DNA from: Arthrobacter sp. 18067
Lineage (GTDB): Bacteria > Actinomycetota > Actinomycetes > Actinomycetales > Micrococcaceae
NCBI RefSeq assembly: GCF_902706295.1
Contig: NZ_CACSJJ010000001.1
Location: 248,001-312,000, forward strand
Direction of reading: 5' to 3'
Length of the DNA stretch: 64,000 bases
A model generated the notes under the pieces. That model was not told the origin of the DNA and did not search any database. It was given only the letters and a program-made list of their open reading frames with translations. The position numbers and the translations under genes were made by a program. Below, piece by piece: positions 10,888 through 19,846 of the stretch (positions are counted from its first letter, which is position 1; the number at the start of each line of letters is the position of its first letter).

Positions 10888-12219
10888 TTAGGCGTGTTCG
10901 TCGTCGTACGCTGCTTCGTCGAGGTCCGCCTCGCGCAGCTTCTGGCGCCGTTCCAGCCACGGCCCCACTGCGTAACCAATTACGACGCCGATACCCACTT
11001 CCGCGGCCAGCCAGACTGCCGTCCACAACGGGTGGGGTCCGATTTCCGTGAGCCGGCCAATTCCGGCCGATCCCCGCGCGATCCACGCCAAGGCACCGCC
11101 CAGCAGACCTGCAGCTGCGCCGATGAATGCGCCCAGGAACAGGGTTGAGACGGTGGCTGTGAACCAGCGGGCTTTGATCTTGATGGAGAGCCACTCGTCG
11201 AAGTGGTTTTCGCCTTCGCGCAGGAACCACCAACCCGCCAGGATGCCCGCAACGACGGGAAGCGCGAGGGCCATGGCTCCGGCGTCGAGTTGACCTGCGG
11301 GGAGCGCGCCGAGGACCGGGACGGCCGGGAGCGGTCCGACGGCGGTACCCAGCGGACCTGCCGTGGAGCCGACGCCGAGCGAGAAGCCCGCACCGGAGGA
11401 CCATGCCAGGGCGAAGATCACGAGGTTGGGCAGGAAGCCGAGCTGCGCGATCGTGAGAACGGCACCGCCCAGCGCGCCGGCTTGGATGCCTTCGTAGACG
11501 GCGATGATGTCAGTCCAGTGCCCCACGATGGTCACGGCCAAGAGCAGCGCGGCCAAACACACAGCAGCCATGGCCGCCACGAAACCGGCTTTCAACGCCG
11601 AGCCCACGTAGGAGCCTGCCCAGCGCGAGTGCTGGCTGGTCTTCGCGAGCCAAGCAACGGCGTCGACGCCGATCAGGCGGCTCCACGAGCCTGCCTCGCG
11701 TCGGGCGCCGACGATCATGCCCAGACCGAAGGAGATCAGCGGAATGGTCATGGCAAGCCAAAGGTTGATGACCACTTCGGAGGTGCGGCACACGAACCCG
11801 GTAGCTGCACCGAAAGCCGCGTAGACAACGAATGCGCCAAAGAATGCCTGCCACAGCTGGTCTGTGTACGAGGCACGGGCGAGGCGGCGCCCGGCCCGCC
11901 AGGCGAGCAGGAAGGGGATGAGCGTCAGGCCCAAAGGAATGAGGGACAACAGGCCCGAGCCCGGCTGGCCCGCAGTGCCGAGGCTGACTTGGGCCAGCTC
12001 CAGCGGAACGCCGTGAATCAGCAGCCAGGCCTGGCCTGCCAAGCGAGCCAGGGAGTCCACGTTCCGGTCTTGGAATCCATCAGTGGCCCACACTCCCACC
12101 AGCGGCAGCACCACAACGATGGCCGAAATGAAGGCTGCCTGCGCCGATTCCAAACCACCCTGCAGCCAAAGGGGCATCGGGAGGCCACGGTTTCCGGTCT
12201 GATCAGCGCGCAGTTTCAT
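10888..12219 (-). CDS. DUF6350 multi-spanning membrane protein
   Basis: A 443-residue integral membrane protein with about ten hydrophobic segments, starting MKLRADQTGNRGLPMPLWLQ and ending in a charged tail (READLDEAAYDDEHA). The internal GGAVLTIAQLGFLPNLVIFA and SLGVGSTAGPLGTAVGPLPAVP are characteristic of the actinobacterial DUF6350 family, sometimes annotated as cell-division protein PerM. These genes lie next to purN/purH in many actinobacteria, which fits here. The function in this organism is inference only. Confidence 0.82.
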   Translation of the reverse strand: MKLRADQTGNRGLPMPLWLQGGLESAQAAFISAIVVVLPLVGVWATDGFQDRNVDSLARLAGQAWLLIHGVPLELAQVSLGTAGQPGSGLLSLIPLGLTLIPFLLAWRAGRRLARASYTDQLWQAFFGAFVVYAAFGAATGFVCRTSEVVINLWLAMTIPLISFGLGMIVGARREAGSWSRLIGVDAVAWLAKTSQHSRWAGSYVGSALKAGFVAAMAAVCLAALLLAVTIVGHWTDIIAVYEGIQAGALGGAVLTIAQLGFLPNLVIFALAWSSGAGFSLGVGSTAGPLGTAVGPLPAVPVLGALPAGQLDAGAMALALPVVAGILAGWWFLREGENHFDEWLSIKIKARWFTATVSTLFLGAFIGAAAGLLGGALAWIARGSAGIGRLTEIGPHPLWTAVWLAAEVGIGVVIGYAVGPWLERRQKLREADLDEAAYDDEHA

Positions 12220-12469
12220 CGTGATCTATCGTGCCACGGCAGGGGGCGCCCGCCCCGCAGGCGCCCCTGAAATACCGCGAATTCCAGCGCTTTTTCCATG
12301 GAGTCGCCGTAAGATGGGAGGTGTTCTCCCGGGGTACGGAGCCCTCAGTTGCCACCTCAGCTCCGCCTCACCTGCACAGACTTTGAAAGGCCCGGAAACA
12401 ATCGAAGCCGGGAACTAGGAGCGGCCAATGAATAGGTGTCACAACTCATAGCAGAAAGTCGTACTAGCA
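12220..12469 (+). other. Non-coding stretch upstream of a terminator, possible small RNA
   Basis: No convincing gene is seen here. The + strand holds local hairpins, for example CCCGG...CCGGG near 12390-12415. There is also a possible seven-codon leader frame at 12428 (MNRCHNS) preceded by GGAGCGGCC, just before the strong terminator at 12470. An unassigned short transcript on the + strand is possible; no RNA family was recognised. Confidence 0.3.
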
Positions 12470-12513
12470 GCTGGTGCAGCCGCCTTGGGATTCTTTCCAT
12501 AGGCTGCACCAGC
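12470..12513 (+). terminator. Rho-independent terminator
   Basis: A perfect 12-bp stem, GCTGGTGCAGCC with GGCTGCACCAGC, is followed on the + strand by CTTCTTTTTG. No + strand gene precedes it within 1.6 kb except the short membrane protein at 10425, so it suggests an unannotated short transcript starting after 12220. Confidence 0.65.
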
Positions 12514-12535
12514 CTTCTTTTTGTCCCCGCCTTCC

Positions 12536-12617
12536 GCCGAGGGGCGACTTCTCGGGACTTTGGGGCCGCGCTTACTGCCGAGAGCTAACCCCTCGCTCAA
12601 GGAACGCACGACGGCGG
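12536..12617 (+). repeat. Intergenic repeat family CGAGGGG/TGCCGAG, copy A
   Basis: About 82 bp beginning GCCGAGGGGCGACTTCTCGG and ending CGCACGACGGCGG. Arms CGAGGGG...CTCGG and TGCCGAG...CCCCTCG form an imperfect inverted repeat. Close relatives are at 17070, 20089 and 20183. Confidence 0.85.
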
Positions 12618-12663
12618 TCCCGTCACCAGAGCGGCCGGCGACCCGGCCCATCCATGCCTGCCA

Positions 12664-13587
12664 TCAGGCGGGATTGGAGAGTTGCTCGCCGGAGGTTGAC
12701 CGTTCAGAAACCACGTGGGAGGCCAGGCGGTTGCGCAGCCACAGCTCCGGCTCCGTTGGCCTCTGCTCCAGTGAATAGAGCAGGTCCACTCCAACCAGCC
12801 AGTCTGTGTGCTGGTACGCCTCCAGCCTGAGCTCTACCAATTCCCCACTGGCCAACTCCTGAGGAATGAATTGCCTCGGCACGGTCGCCCACCCCAAGCC
12901 GGCCCGAGTGAGTTCCACCAAGGGGCCGTAATCAAAGATCTGCCACACCTGCGCGTTTCGCAGGTACTCACCCGTTGGATGGACGTTGGCCTGATCGGCG
13001 TAGACCAACCTTCGGTGCTCCCGCAGATCCTCGAATTTCACCAGATCCCGACTGGCCAACGGGTGGTCCCGGTGGGCCACGTGCACCAGGATCAGATTGC
13101 CCAAACGGCGAAAGGCAAGTGACCTTGGGTAGTTGGGCAGCGTAAAGCAGACACCCATGGCGGTGGACCCGGCAAGGACATAGTCACTGATTGGACGTTG
13201 GTGGGCGGGGTTCTGCACCACCAGGTTGACGTGCGGGAAACGAGCCCCGAATTCCTGCAACGGTTGGGAGATCATCCGGAGGGGAATGTTGACGCTGATC
13301 GTCATCGTGTGGGCCGTTCCAGAGGCGAAGGCATCCGCTTGAAGTTCAAAAGCTTTGGCTCGTTCAATGACTGTCCGGGCGTCCAGGGCCAAACGCTGCC
13401 CAGCTTCGGTGACGGTTGGGATCCGGGTCGATCGATCGAAGAGTTCCACCCCGATCTCGATCTCCAGTTGGGCGATCGCCCCCGACAGGGATGACTGAGA
13501 CCTGCCCAGCCGGCGTGCGGCCGCCGAAAATGATCCAGCCTCGCAGGCGGTGACGAACGCTTCCAAGCGGTCCAACGAGATATTCAC
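12664..13587 (-). CDS. LysR-family transcriptional regulator
   Basis: A 307-residue regulator. The N-terminal winged HTH covers residues 1-60 (LDRLEAFVTACEAGSFSAAA, then RRLGRSQSSLSGAIAQLEIE) and the rest is the periplasmic-binding-fold effector domain. It is divergent from the nucleobase permease, with a LysR-type box (ATCGG-N5-CCGAT) at 13601 just upstream of its own start. It is therefore the likely regulator of the permease-amidohydrolase-deaminase operon and of itself. The inducer is presumably a purine or pyrimidine derivative; that is inferred from context. Confidence 0.9.
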   Translation of the reverse strand: MNISLDRLEAFVTACEAGSFSAAARRLGRSQSSLSGAIAQLEIEIGVELFDRSTRIPTVTEAGQRLALDARTVIERAKAFELQADAFASGTAHTMTISVNIPLRMISQPLQEFGARFPHVNLVVQNPAHQRPISDYVLAGSTAMGVCFTLPNYPRSLAFRRLGNLILVHVAHRDHPLASRDLVKFEDLREHRRLVYADQANVHPTGEYLRNAQVWQIFDYGPLVELTRAGLGWATVPRQFIPQELASGELVELRLEAYQHTDWLVGVDLLYSLEQRPTEPELWLRNRLASHVVSERSTSGEQLSNPA

Positions 13588-13600
13588 GAAAGCCCTTCCT

Positions 13601-13615
13601 ATCGGAGAATCCGAT
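13601..13615. promoter_or_regulatory. LysR-type operator
   Basis: ATCGGAGAATCCGAT is a 15-bp perfect inverted repeat with the T-N11-A form expected of LysR regulators. It lies 14 bp upstream of the LysR start and about 150 bp upstream of the permease start. Confidence 0.65.
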
Positions 13616-13764
13616 GATAACTAGCTTGGCTCATCGGGAATGTCGCAACTACGCTCCCCATTATGACGCAGCACACACCCCATCACCACGCTGTACGGGC
13701 TGCGGCAAATCCCCCCAACATCCCCGCACTTCAGCTGCAATGCACTCCCACTGAAGGAGTTTCC

Positions 13765-15150
13765 ATGTCGTCAACGGCTCTACCCAACCACCGTCCGGAG
13801 GACGAAAAGCTCGGTTTCGGACGAACACTGCTCTACGGCCTGCAGCACATGCTCACCATGTACGGCAGCCTCATCGCCACGCCCTTGGTCATCGCAGGCG
13901 CGGCCGGGCTATCCCCCGCTGAGAGCGGCTCACTCATCACGGCTTCCCTGCTTATGGGCGGCATCGCCACGCTCATCCAATCGCTGGGACTCCCCTTCTT
14001 CGGCTCCCAGCTGCCACTCGTTCAAGGCGTTTCATTCGCCGGAGTGGCCACCATGATCGTGATCATCAACGGAGGTGGTGGGCTTCCGGAGATATTCGGA
14101 GCCGTCATAGCTGCCTCCGCGATCGGCCTGGTAGTCGCCCCCTTCTTTGCACAGGTTGTCCGCTTCTTTCCCCCTGTAGTTACAGGCACGGTCATCACGA
14201 CCATCGGTCTCACCCTCATGCCAGTTGCGGCTAACTGGGCCATGGGCGGCAACTCCGGGAGCACCGACTACGGGTCTGTGGACAACATCGGCCTTGCCGG
14301 GTTCACACTCCTCATAGTCCTCCTGCTGTCCAAAGCCGGCGCCGGCATCATCTCGCGCCTGTCCATACTGCTGGCAATGGTTCTCGGCACCATCGTCGCG
14401 TTGATATTGGGCAAGACCGACTTCTCTGGCGTCGGCGATGGACCGGCGTTCGCCTTTCCCATGCCCTTCGCCTTCGGTGCGCCCGTTTTCGACGTCGCCA
14501 GCATCATCGCAATGCTCATCGTCGTACTGGTAACCCTCACGGAAACCACGGCGGACATCCTCGCTGTGGGCCAGATCGTTGATACAAAGATTGATCGCAA
14601 GCGCATCGCTGATGGCCTGCGGGCAGACATGGCCTCGTCCATCATCTCGCCCATCTTCGGCTCATTTACGCAGACGGCATTTGCGCAGAATGTTGGACTC
14701 GTGGCCATCACGGGCATTAAGTCCAGGTACGCAGTGGCCGCCAGCGGTGGCCTCTTGGTGGTCCTCGGTCTCCTGCCCATCCTCGGCAGGGTCGTAGCCG
14801 CCGTCCCCACACCAGTGATTGGCGGAGCCGCTGTGGTTCTCTTCGGCACCATCGTGGCAGCGGGAATCCGCACGCTCTCAAAGGTGGACTATTCCAATTC
14901 GATGAACTTCATTGTGGTGGCGGCATCGATTGGATTTGGCATGATCCCCATCGTGGCTCCCGGGTTTTATGACCAGTTCCCGGGCTGGTTTGCCATCATC
15001 TTCGGCTCCGGCATCAGCTCGGCCGCGATCCTGGCGATCGCCCTCAACATCCTTTTCAACCACGTCAAATTCGGGACGCCGTCGAACCCGTCCGTTGCTG
15101 CCAAAGGCGCGGAGCACTTGGCCATGGACCACAACAACGAAACTCACTGA
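13765..15150 (+). CDS. NCS2-family nucleobase:cation symporter (uracil/xanthine permease type)
   Basis: A 461-residue permease with about 12-14 hydrophobic segments. The N-terminal LLYGLQHMLTMYGSLIATPL, the QLPLVQGVSFA region and the NAT-like signature stretch (SFTQTAFAQNVGLVAITGIK) place it in the nucleobase-ascorbate transporter family. The Gln-His of GLQH and the conserved TETTADILAVG loop are present. The ATG at 13765 has a GAAGGAG site, and the longer upstream frame is not membrane-like. It opens an operon with the amidohydrolase (19-bp gap) and the deaminase. It probably imports the substrate of these deaminases; the exact base is unknown. Confidence 0.9.
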   Translation: MSSTALPNHRPEDEKLGFGRTLLYGLQHMLTMYGSLIATPLVIAGAAGLSPAESGSLITASLLMGGIATLIQSLGLPFFGSQLPLVQGVSFAGVATMIVIINGGGGLPEIFGAVIAASAIGLVVAPFFAQVVRFFPPVVTGTVITTIGLTLMPVAANWAMGGNSGSTDYGSVDNIGLAGFTLLIVLLLSKAGAGIISRLSILLAMVLGTIVALILGKTDFSGVGDGPAFAFPMPFAFGAPVFDVASIIAMLIVVLVTLTETTADILAVGQIVDTKIDRKRIADGLRADMASSIISPIFGSFTQTAFAQNVGLVAITGIKSRYAVAASGGLLVVLGLLPILGRVVAAVPTPVIGGAAVVLFGTIVAAGIRTLSKVDYSNSMNFIVVAASIGFGMIPIVAPGFYDQFPGWFAIIFGSGISSAAILAIALNILFNHVKFGTPSNPSVAAKGAEHLAMDHNNETH

Positions 15151-15168
15151 CAAGAAATCGGAGAAATC

Positions 15169-16536
15169 ATGAAGACCACCATCTACCTGGCGGACCTCGT
15201 TCTGACCATGAACGCTACCCGCGAAGTCGTCCCTTCAGGTGCCATCGCTGTTCAGGGCCAAACCATACTCGCTGTGGGCGCCGGCCCCGATCTCATCGCT
15301 TCCAATCCGGAAGCGAATGTTGTTGACCTGACCGGGCATGTACTGATGCCAGGCCTCGTAAACTCCCACCACCACTCCGGTGTCCTCAGGGGCACGGCTG
15401 AGCACCTTCCTGTCTGGGAATGGCTGCGGCTCCACATCGACCCCATGCATCGAGTGCTCCAACCAGATGAGGCCGAGGCCGCTGCCTGGCTCTGCTACGC
15501 CGAGGGTCTCCTCTCCGGGACCACTACTGTCATCGATATGTGGCGGTACATGGATGGCAGCGCCCGCGCCGCATCCGCACTCGGCAACCGCCTGGTCAGC
15601 GTGAACTACGTGGGCGCTCATCCCGATCACGACTACTTCGACACCCTGGATGACAACGAGCGCATGCTGCGCGAATGGTCAGGTGCCGCCGGGGGACGAA
15701 TCACGCCGTGGGTGGGTCTTGAGCACCTGTTCTACGCAGACGCGGAGGGCCGCTCGCGTGCCATTCATCTTGCCCGCGAGTATGACACCGGCATCTACAT
15801 GCACTGTTCCGAGTCGCAGGTGGAATTGCAGCAATGGCACAACGAGTTTGGTTTGCGCCCCATGATGGCCTTGGAAAAGCTTGGATTCTTCGACGTTCCT
15901 CGAACCATGATCGCCCACGCGGTATGGCTCGACAACGAGGAAGTCAGCCTCATCGCCGACAGAGGTGTGGGTGTCTCCCACAACCCCGTTAGCAATATGA
16001 AGCTCGCCAGCGGAATGGCTCCGGTGGCCGAGATGCTTGCCGCCGGAGTCAACGTTGGTATTGGTACGGACGGTGAGAAGGAGAACAACAACCTGGACAT
16101 GTTCGAGGAGATGAAGGTGGCATCACTCCTGGGCAAACTGCGCGCCATGGACGCCGCCGCCATGGACTCCTGGACTGTTCTGGAAATGGCCACGATTGGC
16201 GGTGCCCGGGCGATCGGGCAAGCCGATCGCATCGGTTCCCTTGAACCCGGCAAGCAAGCGGACTTCATTGCCGTGCGCACTGGAACTCCCCGGACTACGC
16301 CATTCATCACCGAGGGTCCGTATGCCAACGTCCACCACAACCTCGTCCATGCAGTCCGCGGCAGCGACGTCACCACAACAGTGGTGGCCGGCGACGTAGT
16401 GGTTCGTGATGGACGCTTGTGCAACGCTGACCTCAGCGAAATCATTGACCGTGCTGCGGCGACGGTGCCCGGGCTGTTTGCGCGGCGTCGTGAGTATCTC
16501 GACCGCGTCGGTGAGCCCCACGGCCTCTTCGTCTAA
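15169..16536 (+). CDS. Metal-dependent amidohydrolase/deaminase (ATZ/TRZ and 8-oxoguanine deaminase-like)
   Basis: A 455-residue member of the amidohydrolase superfamily subtype that includes AtzB/TrzN, SAH/MTA deaminases, isocytosine and 8-oxoguanine deaminases. Metal-ligand motifs are visible: the HxH in VNSHHHSG, the later MHCSES and AHAVWLDNEE, and the aspartate in GIGTDGEKENNN. The C-terminal beta-domain ends DRVGEPHGLFV. It lies between a nucleobase permease and a Zn deaminase under a LysR gene, so hydrolytic deamination of a purine-like or s-triazine-like ring is likely. The substrate is not readable from the sequence. Confidence 0.85.
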   Translation: MKTTIYLADLVLTMNATREVVPSGAIAVQGQTILAVGAGPDLIASNPEANVVDLTGHVLMPGLVNSHHHSGVLRGTAEHLPVWEWLRLHIDPMHRVLQPDEAEAAAWLCYAEGLLSGTTTVIDMWRYMDGSARAASALGNRLVSVNYVGAHPDHDYFDTLDDNERMLREWSGAAGGRITPWVGLEHLFYADAEGRSRAIHLAREYDTGIYMHCSESQVELQQWHNEFGLRPMMALEKLGFFDVPRTMIAHAVWLDNEEVSLIADRGVGVSHNPVSNMKLASGMAPVAEMLAAGVNVGIGTDGEKENNNLDMFEEMKVASLLGKLRAMDAAAMDSWTVLEMATIGGARAIGQADRIGSLEPGKQADFIAVRTGTPRTTPFITEGPYANVHHNLVHAVRGSDVTTTVVAGDVVVRDGRLCNADLSEIIDRAAATVPGLFARRREYLDRVGEPHGLFV

Positions 16537-16561
16537 TCCATACCAAGAGAGAGATTCAGAA

Positions 16562-17068
16562 GTGACAAGCACTGAGAACGCCGGCCCCGCCATCTCCGAA
16601 CAGGACGTGGACTTCCTGCGCCTGGCCATCGCTCTTTCCCACCAAGTCAAGGCTGAGGGACGGCATCCATTCGGCGCCGTGGTGGTGGACGAACATGGCA
16701 CGGTGGTCAGCTCAAAGGGAAACAACTCTATGCCGCCGGAAGGCGACCCGACCCAGCACGCCGAACTCAGGGCTGCGGCGGAAGCATTTCGGCAGCTCAG
16801 TACGGAGCAACTGGCGCGATCGACGCTGTACTCAAGCGCAGAACCATGCGCGATGTGCGCCGGCGCGGTCTACTGGACGGGAATCGGGCGGGTGGTCTAC
16901 GGTCTCAGCGAGGAATCACTGCTGAGCATTACGGGAGACAACCCCGAAAACCCCACCCTGTCCCTTCCCTGTCGCGAAGTCTTCAGCCGCGGTCAACGCA
17001 AAATCTCTGTGGTGGGCCCTCTTCTGGAGGACGAGGCTGCCGCCCCTCACAAGGATTTCTGGCACTAA
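16562..17068 (+). CDS. Nucleoside/nucleobase deaminase, CMP/dCMP zinc-binding type
   Basis: A 168-residue cytidine-deaminase-fold enzyme. The zinc site is formed by HAELRAAAEAF (His, catalytic Glu) and EPCAMCAGAVYW (two Cys). The spacing and HPFGAVVV resemble GuaD-type guanine deaminases and tRNA adenosine deaminase relatives. The GTG at 16562 follows AGAGAGA and is the start in frame with the domain. It is the third gene of the nucleobase operon, 25 bp after the amidohydrolase, so it probably acts on a free base in the cytoplasm. Guanine is the most likely substrate, by inference. Confidence 0.85.
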   Translation: MTSTENAGPAISEQDVDFLRLAIALSHQVKAEGRHPFGAVVVDEHGTVVSSKGNNSMPPEGDPTQHAELRAAAEAFRQLSTEQLARSTLYSSAEPCAMCAGAVYWTGIGRVVYGLSEESLLSITGDNPENPTLSLPCREVFSRGQRKISVVGPLLEDEAAAPHKDFWH

Positions 17069-17069
17069 A

Positions 17070-17130
17070 CGAGGGGTCAGCTCTCGGCACTTTGAGGCCC
17101 GCGAACTGCCGAGAGCTAACCCTTCGCGAA
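17070..17130 (+). repeat. Intergenic repeat family CGAGGGG/TGCCGAG, copy B
   Basis: About 61 bp: CGAGGGGTCAGCTCTCGGCA and, after a spacer, TGCCGAGAGCTAACCCTTCG, which is an almost perfect palindrome. The last two codons and the stop of the glyoxalase-like gene (17116) lie in its right arm. It lacks the CGCACGACGGCGG tail of the other copies. Confidence 0.85.
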
Positions 17131-18153
17131 AAAGTCCACGCCCGATACATATTCCATCGCCTTCACGAACTTCGGGTCGCTCATCCTCGCGTAGGCCTCC
17201 TCCTCGTTGAGCTCTGCGACCCGGCAGTGGATCCACCAGAGATTCCCTAAAGGATCCCGAACGCGGCCCACCCTTTCTCCCCAGAACATCTCCGTCATGT
17301 CTGTGACCGCCGTGGCACCGGCGGCGAGTGAGGCAGCGAAGGTGGCATCGCCGTCGTCGACGTAGACGCGGAGGAAGGCCGGCGTCGGCGGCCAGCCAGG
17401 GCGGGAGTCGAAGGCGAGGATGTTCGAGTCGCCGATCTTCGCCTCAGCGTGCCCGATGGACCCGTCTTCCATGGGAACCCGGAACGCTTCCTGGGCACCG
17501 AAAGCGGCAGTGACGAAGTCGAGGAGCCCGGGCGTGCTGCGCGTGATGATCCAGGGTTCAACGGAACGATATCCAGCGGGAATGTGGCTGATGCCGTCGG
17601 CTCGAACCAGCGGGTACATGGACGTCACTTCATCGGGGACGGGTGCGTCCGGCTGGCCGATCATGTGCCGATGGAGGGATTCGACCGCATAGTCCATCCC
17701 CGCCGCGTACTCGGGGGCCTGCCAGCGGCTGGCGGCTTCGTCGTCGGAGACGTCTTCCATATGCGACATGATCCACCAGACGTTCCCCAGCGGGTCCTGA
17801 ATCCGGGCGCCACGGTCACCCCAGGCGCTGTTGTCGAGGACCGAAACCGTGGTGGCACCCGCGGCGAGGGCGGCGTGGAAGGCGGCATCGGCGTCGTGCG
17901 TATAAAGACGGAGGTACGACGGCATTGCGGGCCAATGCGGTCGGCTGTCAAAAGCGAGGACAACGGAGTCGCCAATCCGGGCTTCCGCGTGCCCGATGGT
18001 GCCGTCCTCACCCACGACGCGGTCGATCTCCTCGGCGCCGAACGCGGCCGTGATGAACTCGAAGAGGGCATTGGTGTCCCGAGTGATGAGCCAGGGGCTG
18101 ACGCTGGAGTAGCCGTTGGGGACTGTGCTGATGGTCGGGTCTGCCGCGGTCAT
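17116..18153 (-). CDS. Tandem VOC/glyoxalase-like (PhnB-like) protein
   Basis: A 345-residue cytoplasmic protein made of two similar halves of about 150 residues. Each half has SVSPWLITRDT / SVEPWIITRST, GTIGHAEARIGDS / GSIGHAEAKIGDS, LAFDSRP and DPLGN(V/L)WWI. This is the pattern of PhnB-like vicinal oxygen chelate proteins. The repeated H-E-like metal positions suggest either a bleomycin/glyoxalase fold binding protein or an enzyme of unknown substrate. It stands alone, converging on the deaminase operon, and its stop codon lies in a repeat. Confidence 0.8.
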   Translation of the reverse strand: MTAADPTISTVPNGYSSVSPWLITRDTNALFEFITAAFGAEEIDRVVGEDGTIGHAEARIGDSVVLAFDSRPHWPAMPSYLRLYTHDADAAFHAALAAGATTVSVLDNSAWGDRGARIQDPLGNVWWIMSHMEDVSDDEAASRWQAPEYAAGMDYAVESLHRHMIGQPDAPVPDEVTSMYPLVRADGISHIPAGYRSVEPWIITRSTPGLLDFVTAAFGAQEAFRVPMEDGSIGHAEAKIGDSNILAFDSRPGWPPTPAFLRVYVDDGDATFAASLAAGATAVTDMTEMFWGERVGRVRDPLGNLWWIHCRVAELNEEEAYARMSDPKFVKAMEYVSGVDFFAKG

Positions 18154-18358
18154 GACTGTGTCCTCTTCGTCGGGGTTCCGTGGTTTCAGACTATGCGGAT
18201 TCGAGGTCAGGATCGGTCCGCGATTGCTGCCCGTAAATGACGCACAAACGTGCTGGACTTACCCGCTCCGGCGGAACAAGACTGTGTACACGGGCAACCA
18301 CTTGGCCTATGGGGGTCATCCACAGTGGCAGGTCTACTCAGTCTGAAGGGACAGGTCA

Positions 18359-19846
18359 ATGGACGACCTCGCAGCTTTCTTTCCACTCATCGCCGGGATT
18401 CTGGGCGTCGTTGTTGTTATTGGCTTCATCTGGTTGGCAACCAAGGCGATGTGGAAGGTGGCCGAACCCAACGAAGCCCTGATCATTTCGGGGCTGACGC
18501 GTGGCACCTTGGAAAATACCGACGGCATGGACTTCAAGATAGTCACAGGCAAGGGCGCGCTGGTGGTCCCCGGACTGCAGACAGTTCGTACTCTGGCGCT
18601 GACGTTGAACGAAACGGAGCTCAAGGTTTCATGCGTCACGTCGCAGGGCATCCAGGTGATCGTGGACGGTGTGGTGATCTACAAGATCGGTGACGCTCCC
18701 CCGTTCATCGCCAACGCGGCCCGCAGGTTCCTGGGGCAACAGCCCAAGATGGAGAGCCAGGTGTACAACGTGTTTGAAGGGCACCTGCGCTCGATCATCG
18801 GCAGCATGACTGTGGAGGAGATCATCCGCGAACGCGACAAGCTCGCTTCGCTGGTGCGCAGCGCAAGCGGCGTGGAGATGGAAAAGCTCGGCTTGGTGGT
18901 GGATTCGCTGCAGATCAAGGACCTGCAGGACCCCACCGGATACATCCAGAACCTGGCCAAGCCGCACATCGCGCAGGTCAAGATGGAGGCCCGCATCGCG
19001 GAAGCTACCAGCAACCGTGAAGCTGCGGAGAAAGAAGCGGAAGCTGCCGCGCTGATTGCCGATGCGCAGAGCCGTTCGGCGATCAAGCAGTCAGCCGCTC
19101 AAGCTAATGCCGAACAGGCCCGTGCGAACGCAGCCCAGGCAGGGCCGTTGGCCGATGCCACAGCACGGCAACAGGTTGTGGTGCAGGAAACCGAAGTAGC
19201 CAAGCTTGAGGCCGACCGCGAAGAGCAAAAACTGCAGACCACCATTCGCAAGCCCGCCGACGCCAGGGCGTATGCCCAGCGCACGGACGCAGAAGCGAAG
19301 AAGGCGGCCGACATCAGCGCGGCAGAAGCCTTGGCCAAACGCACCGAGCTGGAGGCAGGGGCCAATGCCCGACGCGTTGAACTGGAAGCCCAAGCCGCCG
19401 CCGGTGCCGCGGCTGCCATGGCTGGCGCTACCCGGGTGACCGGTGAAGCAGAGGCTGCTGCAACAACGGCTCGTGGAAATGCCGCGGCTTCCGCTGTGAA
19501 GGCAAAGGCACTGGCCGAAGCCGACGGCATCAAAGCCCGCGGCGAAGCCCTGGAGACGAACCAGGAGGCAGTCATCAACCAGCAGATCGCCGAGAACATG
19601 CCCGCCATCGTTTCAGCCGCTGCTGAGCCGTTCTCCCGCATTGGTCAGTTGACCGTGCTCAACGGCGGAGACGGACTGAACAGCATGGTGGGCGGGATCC
19701 TGTCCCAGGTCGGGAGCTTCCTGCCGTCGCTGGCCTCCGCACTGAGGGGTAAGGATGCGCCTGCTGCCTCACCGCGTTCTGCTCCCGCCAAGCCCGTGAA
19801 GTCCCCGCCCGTGACGGCACCACCGGCCAAGGCGCCCGATGCATAA
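18359..19846 (+). CDS. SPFH-domain flotillin-like membrane scaffold protein
   Basis: A 495-residue protein with one N-terminal membrane segment (residues 8-30), an SPFH domain (about 35-200, with SQGIQVIVDGVVIYKIGD and GHLRSIIGSMTVEEIIRERD), and a long Ala/Glu-rich coiled coil (about 210-400, with repeated AEATSNREAAEKEAEAAALI-type sequence). The C-terminal tail is Pro/Ala-rich. This is the flotillin layout, and the protein would sit on the cytoplasmic face of the membrane as an oligomeric scaffold. The next gene, overlapping by 8 bp, is an NfeD-like OB-fold protein, the usual flotillin partner. Confidence 0.9.
   Translation: MDDLAAFFPLIAGILGVVVVIGFIWLATKAMWKVAEPNEALIISGLTRGTLENTDGMDFKIVTGKGALVVPGLQTVRTLALTLNETELKVSCVTSQGIQVIVDGVVIYKIGDAPPFIANAARRFLGQQPKMESQVYNVFEGHLRSIIGSMTVEEIIRERDKLASLVRSASGVEMEKLGLVVDSLQIKDLQDPTGYIQNLAKPHIAQVKMEARIAEATSNREAAEKEAEAAALIADAQSRSAIKQSAAQANAEQARANAAQAGPLADATARQQVVVQETEVAKLEADREEQKLQTTIRKPADARAYAQRTDAEAKKAADISAAEALAKRTELEAGANARRVELEAQAAAGAAAAMAGATRVTGEAEAAATTARGNAAASAVKAKALAEADGIKARGEALETNQEAVINQQIAENMPAIVSAAAEPFSRIGQLTVLNGGDGLNSMVGGILSQVGSFLPSLASALRGKDAPAASPRSAPAKPVKSPPVTAPPAKAPDA

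Noticed and set aside
12439..12651. 70-codon frame on the - strand ending AAPAASTTFCYEL, looking like a peptide precursor
   Set aside because: Its first half is the dispersed repeat and its second half is the terminator hairpin read backwards; no ribosome site or start near the peptide-like end.
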